64,000 nucleotides of DNA. Origin: Hemibagrus wyckioides. Its lineage: Eukaryota; Chordata; Actinopteri; Siluriformes; Bagridae. Made by a program: the position numbers and the translations under genes. Below the pieces are notes generated by a model. The model saw nothing but the letters and a program-made list of their open reading frames with translations, had not been told where the DNA came from and ran no database searches. Each line of letters begins with the position of its first letter. Positions within the stretch are counted from its first letter, which is position 1. The stretch covers positions 18,390,001-18,454,000 of the forward strand of contig NC_080719.1 in the NCBI RefSeq assembly GCF_019097595.1, in the 5' to 3' direction. Positions 39,292 through 50,627 of this stretch are shown in pieces.

Positions 39292-39825
39292 CAGTGGTGG
39301 GCTGTCAGGGCCAGCAAGGCCTTCTCTGCTGGCCTAAACAGCAGTAATCTGAATCACTGACTTGCATTTTAATATATTTAATATAATTTTCCATGAACGT
39401 GTATTAAATTATTCCCAATAGTCTATTCTCTACATTTCATAGCTTTTCTCTTGGTTGCGCTGCTTCCAGTAGTGTATATTTATGATAAGAGTATTTATCC
39501 AATCATATTTCACCCAGTGGCTGACATCATGTGTTGCCTGGCTCTAAGGCCTTCAGAATCAATAGTGCAGGCGCCCGTAGCTTAAAATAAGTGGCAATGA
39601 AACTGTTCCATTAACCAATCAGATTTCGAGTTGGCGTCACTGGGGCCATCTAGCAGGCATACGATTACGTCAGCAATTTCCCGTCCTTTGATTGGATCAT
39701 TGGAGCGAACCGCACAAACTAAATAAAATATATATATTTTAGCTCACAATGGCTGACAGAGGAGAAGAAATCAATTTGGTGAAGGCCAGTGAAGGTCTAG
39801 GTGTGAAATGCACGGCCCGCCACTG
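39292..39825 (+). mobile_element. 534-bp non-autonomous hAT element with 8-bp target duplication
   Basis: The element starts CAGTGGTGGGCTGT and ends with the complement of CAGTGGCGGGCCGT, an imperfect 14-bp terminal inverted repeat. It is flanked on both sides by the identical 8-mer GTTTTTAT (39284-39291 and 39826-39833). An 8-bp duplication and CAG...CTG-type termini define hAT transposons. Inside is no transposase; a short open stretch from an ATG at 39749 runs into the right terminus. The element is probably an internally deleted derivative of an autonomous hAT. Confidence 0.9.
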
Positions 39826-40329
39826 GTTTTTATGCTGCATCAATCTTTATCAGTCTAATTTTTCTTTTTCATTTGTAAAATCTGGAGCCTGAAATGTTTT
39901 GAGGTTAAACTGCTTGGCCTAGACATCATTGAACATGTACCTGACAGTTCTGCCTAAGAAAAACACATGGGTATGAACCCCCCAGAAAAGCACACAAGTC
40001 GTCTGCTGATATGGTTCAATAACAACATCCGCCTATTAAAACACTAAACAAATAATTAAAGAAGAAACAACACTCACATTTAACCCTTTGCTGAAAGGTC
40101 TGCTTTTGCTTTTTGTCTTCTTTAAAAAAAAAAAGGAAGTGAAACACATCTTAGAAGATTGCTTCAGAGTGGTGCATGATGTCTAGGTGATGGACAGTAC
40201 ACCACAGAGATCACAGACTTATGGATCTTAAGCATTGTTGTATTTTGTGCTGTACACAGAATTGAACATGTTACCCTCTGAAATCTGTTGCCCTTTTGAG
40301 CAATTTATCATTATTGCCACACATATGTT

Positions 40330-40548
40330 ACAGCACAGTGGAATCCTTTTCTTCACATATCCCAGCTGAGGAAGTTGGGGTCAGAGCTCAGGGACAGCTA
40401 TAGTGCAGGGCCCCTGGAGGAGAGAGGGTTAAGGGCCTTGCTCAATTGCTCAACAGTGGCAGCTTGGCAGTACTGGGGCTTGAACCCTGACCTTGTTCTG
40501 CTCAACAACCCATAGCCATAACCACTTGAGCTATCATTTCCCCTTTTA
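40330..40548 (-). repeat. SINE-like dispersed repeat
   Basis: It reads agggttaagggccttgctca, ggggcttgaaccctgacctt and ataaccacttgagctatcat, a typical fish repeat whose complementary strand begins with a tRNA-like head (agctcaagtggtta, then gggttcaag). Confidence 0.65.
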
Positions 40549-41019
40549 CTGCCTTTCCTTCACTAACCTTTCTATTTGTCAATCAAGTTCTTCTCATTTG
40601 ATTGAAACAGTGAAAGCACCATTAATAGCATCCCCACATTCATACTGCCAGCAAATATTATAATTTACTCCATGGCTTTATGTTATATGAGCTCAGATTT
40701 GAGCATGACAGCAAAGGAAATGTGACAAAGAAGCCTGCAAAGCCCAGTCTTTCTAATATATTTTTTTTGCTTAACAATCTTTCTACTTCTTTATTTCACT
40801 TTCTTAAATCAGCCTTATTTCCATTCTGATCAATGCTTTTGCTCTATGGTCTTCAAATAAGGCCAGAACTCTGTTTTTGTTAGTCGTGAGATATTGCTTG
40901 TCATACCTCTGCTATACTGAAATGATTTCACCAAACTGGATGAGTCACTGGTTTGGGGAGGAGGCTGATGGGGTGAGGTTATAAACAACTCGTTAAAATT
41001 TCAATTACAGTGACAGGTC

Positions 41020-41280
41020 CAATTAGGGTGCAGTGGCTTAGTGGTATGTATTTTTGGCTCGCACCTCCGTGAAGTACGCAGTTTTGAATAAAAACTTCCG
41101 CCCTGTGTGCAGAGTTTGCATTTTCTCCCAGTGTTACTACAGTTTCCTCTCCAAACCAAAGACATACACTGTAGGTGGATTGGCATCAATAAATTATCTA
41201 TATTGAGTGTGTGTGTGTGTGCTCCCCCTGACCCTGTGTAGGTTAAGCAGTACAGAAAATCAATTAATGACAAATATAAT
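41020..41280 (+). repeat. tRNA-headed SINE-like repeat
   Basis: The head gtgcagtggcttagtggtat resembles a tRNA box A, followed by agagtttgcattttctccca, caaagacatacactgtaggt and gtgtaggttaagcagtacag. It is the same family as 42430-42725 (reverse), 21310-21585 (reverse) and 59300-59640. Confidence 0.7.
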
Positions 41281-41339
41281 CATCATGGGCTTATTTACCA
41301 ATTTTAAGAAAGAAGTAAGAAAATTACACAACCTTGAGA

Positions 41340-41450
41340 ACATTGAGAGCATTGAGAACATTAGACGTTTACCAGTCTGACCAGCTTAGCCTGTGTTTTG
41401 GCTTATAACTGGTTAGACTAAGCTGGAATTTTTTTTAGCAGGGTGAAAGC
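41340..41450 (-). repeat. cctgctg...ccagcttagtct repeat
   Basis: The complement of agactaagctggaatttttt plus agcagggt matches cctgctggaaaatccagctt at 44520. This is a short dispersed repeat present twice in this gap (second copy 44515-44610). Confidence 0.55.
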
Positions 41451-41739
41451 TTTCACCCTATCCTATAGTTGACATGGAAAAAAATCTGTTGCTGTTGCTT
41501 TAAACATACCATTTAGTACAATGGTATGTGGTTTCAGATGTAAGAGTCTTGTGTTGGGCATGTTGTAAGGTGCAACTTTCTCAAAGTGTTAGTTGGTGAG
41601 TGTTTATTTGCAGTGACCTAAACCTAACACCAGGTGTCACTCTAAAGAAAGCAGCATCCCATCAGGAGGGAAAAATCCATCCATGAAAATTCTTCCAAAA
41701 GTAAAGTTTGGTTGAAAAGAGATAATGGACTGGTTTGGG

Positions 41740-42050
41740 CCATTGTCCTTTACTTCCATTTAAGGTCAACAATAATGCCACAGGAAACAGAAATAGTTTG
41801 GGGAAGACCCTTTCCTGTTTCAGCATGACTGTGACCCTATGCACAAAGCGGCATCCATGAAAAACATTGTTTTTAAGAGTTTAGTGTGGAGGAACTCCAG
41901 TGTCCTGCACAAATCCTTGACCTTTACCCCACTGAACACTTTCAGGATGAACTGGATCGTTGATTAGCCAGGCCTTCTCATCCAGCATTAACTCCTGACC
42001 TCACAAATGTTCTTTTTGACTGAATGAGCACACTCCTTTATCTCTGAAAC
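41740..42050 (+). mobile_element. Tc1-like transposase remnant
   Basis: Broken translation resembles the Tc1 C-terminus: F-x-Q-H-D-C-D-P-M-H-K-A near 41810, then E-H-F-Q-D-E-L-D near 41940. No termini recognised. Confidence 0.6.
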
Positions 42051-42429
42051 TGCTGATTACTCAAGACATGTTTCCTTTCTGAAGTGCTCCCATTTTCCAA
42101 ATCAAACTAAAGGCTAAGCAATGCAACCTTCAAATGCTACCTTAACATCCTCCTCAGGTGTTTGTGCTTATGAGCTTCGAGGTTGTGAAGGCAACATAGT
42201 GTGAATTCAGATGGCTTTGTTCAGAAGAAATGGACAAGGTGAGAAAACTTTTTAAAAATTTTTTGTGTATCATCAATCACAAGACGTTTACTTGTATTAC
42301 TGAAAGAAGAAGCTTTTGAGATGGGTTTTTTTCTCCAAAAGATTTTAAACACTTTTAGACTGTTTTGCATTTGGAAAGTACTGTATGATATAATATTAGA
42401 ACCCAGTAGTGTAAAGAAAAATATAAACT

Positions 42430-42725
42430 TTAGATCCGGAGCACATCCCTGGACCATGGGGCATGAGGTGGGAATACACTGTAATACAGGTTGCTGGCAT
42501 GCTAGTCCATCACAGAGCATCATTCATATATTCACACACTTGCTCAGACCTTTGAGCAATGGCAATTCACCTACCGTCATCTTTTTGGGAGGTGAGATGA
42601 AAACAGAGAACCTGGAGGAAACCCACAGAGACACAGGAGAGCATGTGAAACTCCACACAGACAGTAACCTGAACTCTGGACTGAGGTGGCTGAGGTGACC
42701 ACACTACCCTCTGTGCCACCGGTGT
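42430..42725 (-). repeat. tRNA-headed SINE-like repeat, reverse orientation
   Basis: It contains ggaggaaacccacagagaca and gagcatgtgaaactccacac, then ends in a complement of a tRNA-like head (ctctgtgccacc). A (TAA)n run follows at 42846-42887. Confidence 0.65.
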
Positions 42726-42852
42726 ATATCACTGTAACTAAATACAGCATAATCAGTATCATTTTAGCTGTTGCTAAAAAATGACCTATAAACAATAGTA
42801 CTGAATGCCAACTTTAATTTAGAAACGTATTGTAAATACTACTACTACTAAT

Positions 42853-42889
<37 letters not shown>

Positions 42890-42899
42890 TATAAAACTT

Positions 42900-44880
42900 T
42901 ACTCAGTGCTTCACACTATGTACAGGACACTAAAACACATTTTAGTTTATCTTTAGTATCTGGATGGATGGGATTAGGGGAATCCTGACCACAAAGAGGA
43001 CCTCTACATAAACTCATTTATATCTTAAGGGAAATTCAGGTTAGACATTACAGACCGTTACATAAACTCAGGACTGAACCCTGGGGCCCTGAGGCTGAGA
43101 GGCATTAATGTTACCTATAACAATAATTAAACAAATTAGAAAATTAAGATTTAGGTACAACATGGATAGAAAAAAAAGGTGTTTAATATGAAGTAAGCAA
43201 AATTTGTAAACACAGTGATAAAATAGCATAACTAAATATTGTTGCAACAAATATTATACACAATAGCAAACTAATAGCAAATAGGAAAATAAAGTAATAT
43301 TCCTAAAATAAATAAATATTTATTTTATTTTTACAGCTGTTTTTTTTTTTTTTAATTTTATTTAGACATGGGTATTTGCATTCCCATCTGTGTTACCAAA
43401 CCTTCACTTAGACACAATAAGTATCAGTTTTTCTTGCTGCACCATAATCCATTATTTATCTTCAGTCAGGTGCGTAACCGGTACCTGTCTAGAAACCCAG
43501 TGGAATTATTTATAATGATACCTGACCCCAAGCCCTTATTTGAGAAGTCAGTAGGAGAAGAAGAAGAGTTTAGTGTCTTTACAGACGTTTCAAACTTGTG
43601 TTAGTGGGCTAAAATTAAATAATAACTTAAATGTATTTATTCCTTTTTTTAGAACTATTACCATTTATTAGTCAAACTGGATCCTCAAGGACTGTGACAG
43701 AAATAAATTAATACATAAATAAATAAAAGTACTTGTATAGAGAAACATTTGAAAACACAGAATTATATAAAGCAATAGATATGCTCACAAAATTCAGTTC
43801 TTTGACATGTACAGAGTGTCCCAAAAGTCTCCATACATAGAGGAAATTAACAGTTTTTTAAACTTTATTTACAAAACATGATCCACTACATGATTGCCGT
43901 TGCTTTGTAAACACACACATAGTCATCTCTCCGAATTGCGGTTCCCAGTTGTGCTCACCATGTTTCCTGTTCAAGTCTCTCTTAACCTTATGACCGCTTC
44001 TGACCCAACCATGACTAATGATCTATACCTGTTTTTCTTTTGTCACAGTTATTCTCAAACACTATCGAAAACCTTCTTGCTAAAAAGGGTTCATTTTTCC
44101 CTGTGTATAGAGACTTTGGGGATATCTAACAATTAGCCCAGCATACTGAACTTTGCACGGCATGTCACTGCATGTCTCTCTAAAAGATAAGTAGGAAACT
44201 GTCTACACCGGGTGTACGGATGATTGTGTCTCAGCGCAGAGGTTTCCAGGGACATCAGTATGATTTTGGATTCTCTTTGATGTCATGGATGGCTAGAACC
44301 TAATGGACATTCCAAGATAACACAACACCAGCAAATAACAGACTGATCAGGAAACCATCTGTTGTCCCGCTACGCATCTATCCTCCTGAAACCTAGCCTG
44401 CTCTTCTAATTTATTCAGTGTGCTTGTGTCGGTGTTCTTACTTTTGGCCAGTTTTCGATTAAAGATCCCTTTGAAAAGTGGATCTTGGAGAGGGTATTTA
44501 CAGGTTCTTTGGTAACTGCCCTGCTGGAAAATCCAGCTTAGTCTGACTAGATATCAGCTACCAAACCACAAGCCGAGTCGGTCAGGCTGGAGCGCCGTCC
44601 ATTTTTACTTGACTCACTAGTGGCTTATTTTCGTAAAAATACGTATAAAGACTTGTGTGTAATGTAGTAGTAGTAGTAAGCCAGAAATGATTGTCTTCTA
44701 CCAGGACTTATGCGTGCTGGTTTGGTAGCTAATCAGATCTGAACTTTAATTTCATCAGGGTAGCTATCAAGTGAGGTTTTACTTGGAAGCCTTTTGAAAC
44801 AGAAACCAGAATATTTCTTTCTTAGTAAGGTTTTGTGTAAAAGCATTAAGGTTTCCTCTGGAAGTCAAAACTGACCACAG
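42900..44880. other. gene-poor spacer
   Basis: It is mostly AT-rich and unremarkable. Two weak signals: an exon-like open stretch at 43448-43604, and at 43809-43840 a motif (gagtgtcccaaaagtctcca) like a mariner terminus. A second cctgctg...ccagcttagtct repeat copy lies at 44515-44610. Confidence 0.4.
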
Positions 44881-44888
44881 TAACAGAC

Positions 44889-44959
<71 letters not shown>

Positions 44960-44990
44960 CTTTATTTATCCCAATGGGAAATTTACATTA
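44889..44990 (+). repeat. (GATA)n with adjoining tactttatttatccc motif
   Basis: About 18 GATA units (44889-44959) run into tactttatttatcccaatg then ggaaattt, a junction often seen at the tails of fish interspersed repeats. It sits only 100 bp upstream of the ptbp1 promoter. Confidence 0.8.
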
Positions 44991-45089
44991 AAATACAATA
45001 AAACGTAGATATAAGTCCTTGTGCTATACAACGAGAGCTACATGAAACCCTTCTTGCTTCAGACGAAACCTGTAGCCGCCCTTTGCTTT

Positions 45090-45269
45090 CATGTCCAGTC
45101 TTATCCAATCAGAAACCAGTTCGTGTCTCAGCCGCCCACTGCTCTCGCGCGCCCCAATCAGCGCGAGCTGCCGAGTGCCCTCAGAGCGCGCCGCCATTTT
45201 GTTCGGGGTATAAGAAAACTCCGCCAAGCCACAAAGTTCCTGGTTAGACCTCAAGTTCCTCTTTGTGCA
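45090..45269 (+). promoter_or_regulatory. ptbp1: ptbp1 promoter and 5' UTR
   Basis: A CG-rich island in otherwise AT-rich DNA lies directly before the ptbp1 start codon. It holds two CCAATCAG boxes (45105-45112 and 45154-45161), a YY1-like GCCGCCATTTTG at 45190-45201 and a TATA-like gtataaga at 45208-45215. NF-Y plus YY1 sites are typical of housekeeping promoters. The transcription start is probably between about 45200 and 45260, which is an inference. Confidence 0.65.
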
Positions 45270-48200
45270 ATGGACGGGTAAGTTTATTGTTGTTACCTTG
45301 TATTCTGAAGCAAACAAAAAAACAAAACAAAAACAAAAAATAGAATCGTCTAATTCTTTTCGCCGGTAATTAGCGACTAGTTAGAGTTCGTGTAGGTTTA
45401 GTTTAGTAACTTGCCCTAGCTAAGCGTTTGCGCTCGCGGGTTGCGATGGAAACCAACCGAATCCTCCACGCATCACTGTCTGTTTTAGATGATCGCGGTT
45501 TGTTGGCGTTCAGCTGACAATTTTATTTATTTACTTATATTTATACAAAGTTATTCCAAACGCTTGTATATTCTTTGTAGCTAAGAACTTTTTCGTGCCT
45601 AACTTGCCGATTAGCCTCACTAATGATTGTTAGCCACAGCTCGAGCTCGTGCTTTCCGGGTACCTGTTGCATTATATTCGGTCTTCGAGGCAAAATCCGA
45701 GGCAGACATTTTGTACCGCGTTAAACAGCAACATTAGTTTGATGTATTTGTTATCATTGTTTTCTTTCTGACGTTGACTTGTTTCTCTCTATGCAGCCGC
45801 CTAGAGACTGACTTGTATCCTATGGGATCGAGTTACACAGAATTAGAGTAAGTCTACATTGTTTTTTTTCCCCCCCGAGGTTTTTAGGAAGACTATATCA
45901 CGGTGCATTCGATCATACCATTTTTTTATTTTCCTGTAACTTTTTTTTAAAGTATAAAAACCAAGCAAACAAACCCAAACGCACTTATTTTTTTGCAAGC
46001 AAGGTATCTGTACAGTTACCCAAGTATAACTGTATAACTACAAGCTATTGTTTTCTAACTTTTCCTCAAGTAGACCACGAGGGGTTTTGTTGCTTAAGGA
46101 TGGGGGGTTTTTTAATCGTTTTTCCCTGATCTAGATTTTAAAGATTGACATACACATTATATTTTAGACGATTTTTTTCAAAATATATATATATATATAT
46201 ATATATAATATTGGTCTTATTTCCTCACGAGGCGATTTTCACCTCACAGAAGCCGAGCTCTCTATCCGGCCACGTTTTGCAACAAAAGGAGAATAAGGAA
46301 AAATCCAGGAGCTGCCCCTGTTTTTGGTTTAGTTTAACAAGCTTTATGTAATCCTTTTGCTTTAAAGATTGTGCTGTAAAAGCAGCTCTGGGCTCGTGGT
46401 GTTTCCTGTAAGGAGGAACAGGATGTTTGGGGGGGCGGGGGGTGGACAAGGGCGTCTCAGCCTGGCCCTGAAATGCCGCTCATATTTTCTTAGCTTGCTG
46501 TGGGAAGGGACAGCACAGGATGCAGTTTAGACTGTCCAGTCTGCAGTGGGGACTTAATGCATGCCCCCCCCCCCCCCCCGCTTTCCCCTTAAAATATCTT
46601 TTTTGTTTTAAGTGAAAGCTGATGAAATGAGTCCCACAGTATTTATTTATTTTTTCCCCCCACCCAGTTTTGATTGTTTTACTTCACTTCCTTCCATTAT
46701 GATAATACATGCCATATTCATAGCGTTGGTGTGCCAAAATAATGACATTCCTGCTGGCCATGTTACTGTACAATAATAAAATGTTTAATTCTGACACCTT
46801 GTCACTTTTTAATCCTTTTCCTTATTCTGTTTAAAATGATTGTTCCTGAGCATTTCCTTGTCTCTTGTCTGATGTTCCCTTTGTTCTTTGCAGCGTTGTC
46901 CATGATATTGCAGTTGGAACAAAGGTAGGTATTTTTTTGTTGTTCTTGGTTTTCAGTTTTTCTGCACAAGACTGTATATGCCGATATTTTCCCTCTCAGT
47001 AAGCTTCCTTGGTTGTGTGTTTGTATCTGAAGGGTGTATTTTTCTTGGTGCAGAGTGAAACGTCAAGTGGTTTGCCAAGTTTAAGTCTAGGGGTGTCTCT
47101 TTTTTCTTCTTCTTTTTTTTTCTCAGTTGTATTGTTTTGCTTAAAGGTTTCGGGTTAAACATGGACCGAAAGTTTGCTGTTTCATCTTGTTTGTTGCTCG
47201 GATGGTTCTCTGTGCTGAAAGCATACTCCTCAGTGCCACAGATCAGCCGTCATTGGTTAATATGTTCTGTGCATTCCTCTCTGGCCTTTCACCGAAGATA
47301 ATCATGTGTGGTATGTAGCTAGCTGGGAGGACCTGCAATATTCAGAACAAAGGAGTGATTCATACTCACCACTGACCTGATTGACTTGTATGTTTCTAAG
47401 CAGTCGTGTGGCCTTGAAACATCATTTTCTTTTTTCTGAAAGAGTGTAATGAAGGATTTCTCAACAGCATGTGTTAAAAGTTTGAAAGGTTTTGATTCAT
47501 TTACAAGTCATCGAATTATAGGAGCACACTTGTGGAAGAGATGCATTCCTTACCCCCCCCCCCCCCCCCCCTTTACCTGGTTCTTTGTTGTCTGTGTACA
47601 TGAGGATTCCTGGTTTTTGTGCAGTATTGTATTCGGCAAACAGACTGTCCTGATTACTGATTTTTGTTAAAGCAGATGTTTTTAAGTCCACATATTTTAA
47701 TTAACATAAGATGTTCCCTCTTCCATAGATGTAAAGTGTAGAAATAATTTCTGTATTTAAAAAGAGGTGGGTTTTTTTATTTTTTTTTTATTCTTATTAT
47801 TTTCCTCCCAGTCACCATTTAATCGGTGTTGTATGAATAGCTGTTAGAATTTCCTTCCATTTTATTTTTACCTGTCCTCTCGGTTGTACCTTTGGACTGG
47901 TTTGCATTATGCTTCCTGATTGATTGTCTTAACTGTGCGAGTAGACTTTAAAATGCATTCCTCAAAAATAGGCTTTGGGTGTTGACACGATGCCATGAAA
48001 GGAGCCTATTCATTACATGCAAATATGTTTGCCTCTCCCCTATGGACACACATGTTGCTCTTGGGTTTGTTCAGCTCTGCTGATTAGAGGGAAGGTGGTT
48101 GGGGGAAGTGCTAATGGGTCAGGTCACTGCTTACTTGATAGACTCGTGCCTCTTTTGCTTAATTTAATTTGAAAGCAGGTGTTGAGCATGGTGTATACTA

Positions 48201-50593
48201 GGTTAAAAAAAGACAGAAAGAAGGCCTTATAACCTCTATGCCTGGCTTGGTAAATCTTTGATGGGCTCCAACAGTAGACGAAACATTACACCTGGACCCC
48301 TGAAGACAATCGGCTCTGTGTATTCAAGCTTAAGAGCGCGGGTTGGGTTTCAGTCACCTGCAGCCATAGACACAAGGTCTCCATGGTGAGCGAATGACAA
48401 TCAGGGAGCTCATGGTAACAGCCGCATTCTCTCTGTGAATCATTGCAGCCTCCTACCCTCCTCCCTTTTTCCACACCTTTATAATCTCTTGAACCTGGTT
48501 TTGTGTCACTTGCCAGGCTCAGCCATATCATGGTTTTGAAATGTACAATTTTTTTTTGTCCCTGCTTCTTGTTAACAGTCAAATTTAATTAAGGTTTTAT
48601 GTGCTTATGACTTTGCATTGTCTTTACTTGTAAGAGCATGCCTTATAGAAGCAGGCTCAGCAGTCGGGCTGCCTTTTTGTTTTGTTTTTTTAAGGTTGTA
48701 AAGAAAGTGTTGGGAGTGGCTTTATTGCTAAAACCAACATGGAGTGGTTAAGCAGTGACGTTCAGCAAACGTTTAGCCTACCCTCCCTTTTTTTTGGCCT
48801 CATAGTCCTTAGCTGTGCCCTCATTCTACAGTTCTCCATATGGTTCTAATTATTGATTGCTGTAGCAGTGGAATTTTAAATGTGTGGTGGAGGATGCATG
48901 CATGGCCTGCTTGGCTCCATTAGGCTGCTGAAATTGGGTGACATGGAATGGCTGACTATGTCCATGGAGAATTCTGGGATGGCTTTATTTATTTTTTTAT
49001 TTTTTTAAATTCCAACCAACCTCAGAATCAAACTACCAGTACATTCTCTCTCGTTCACTCTTGTGAGTATCTTGTAATTGTGAGTCCTCCCACTCATTCC
49101 TCTTGCCTGATGACCCAGAAACTCTTGTGTCCCTCGCACCCCCACCTGCTATTAAAACTTGCTGGTGGGGTTGGAGAATGGCTGCTGGTTAATATGACCC
49201 TGCCTTTTGCACAGGATGACTGCTGGTTCTCACAATGCTTACTTCCGGGGTTTTCCCCCCTTCTGTAAACTCACAATGTGGGTACAACATATCTCAAAGC
49301 TGTCCTTATTAGGTCAGCTAGCTGAGTCTTGTAGAATTGTGACTACTCAGACACTTCCTGAACATTTCAGCATGTTCCTTCTTGTTTCCACTGTGTAGGG
49401 GCTTGTGTGTTTAACTTGATGCTCTGTGTGGAATGTCTGTGCTTATGTAGCCTGCCTAGTTGCTATGTTGCTGTTGATTGACAAATGTGTGCCCCTTTTT
49501 TTTTTCCCCCCTCCAGAGAGGATCTGACGAACTTTTCTCCTGTGTTTCCAACGGGCCATATATCATGAGTTCAGCAGGTATGTTTTGGAGAAACATGATC
49601 TCATTGTGTATGCATCTGAGAAAATTGTCCTAATGATATGCTCTCCATTCCAGCTAATGGCAACGACAGCAAGAAGTTCAAAGGTGACATCAGAAGTCCT
49701 GGTATACCATCCCGTGTCATACATGTACGCAAGCTCCCCAGTGATATCAATGAAGCTGAGGTCATTTCTCTCGGCCTCCCCTTTGGCAAAGTCACCAACC
49801 TGCTCATGCTGAAAGGAAAGAACCAGGTATTCATGTTGTGCTTCTTGTAGCCTTTACAATGAGGGAGAATACTGAAGGGGGGAGGACCTGAAAGACCTGT
49901 TCATATTTAAATTTCTGTGTTTATGTTCACTTGTTTGGGGTCTCAAGTGGGACCATTAATCTATGTGAAGCTTTGTTGTATCTGAGCTAGTTCTCATGCC
50001 CCTAATCAAAAAGCCACATATGGTTTTGAATAGCTTTTCCAGAAACGTCTTATTTAGTATGTAACTATTTAAAACGTTTTAATGTAAATGAAAAAATGGT
50101 TATAATAGTGTTAATGTACAATGGAACTGTATGCTAAAGTATTTTGATCCCCCCCTCCCCCCCTTAGGCTTTTCTTGAGATGAATACAGAGGAGGCAGCC
50201 CAGACTATGGTCAGCTATTACTCTTCAGTCACACCAGTCATCAGGAATCATCCCATCTTTATGCAGTACTCCAACCACAAGGAGCTGAAAACGGACAACT
50301 CACCAAACCAAGTGGTATGTGCTCAGCAAAAACTCCTGGCTTTCTTTTCCAGTCTTTTTTTTTCTCCATTTGCCACACTCTGTGCTACTTCTGCCTCTGA
50401 ATTTAGGGTTATTTTGTGCTAGCAATCTGTATACTTAACAAAAAGTGAATAATAAATACAGTCCAAGTAAATATTCTAAGATTTGTATTTGTAAGAGTTG
50501 TTTTGTAGGGCAACTGTAGTGCTTACTGTTTCTCCAGCTGTAGTGGAATCTTCATATGGACTGATGAGCTTGTTTACGAGCTCGCACGAAGCT

Positions 50594-50627
<34 letters not shown>

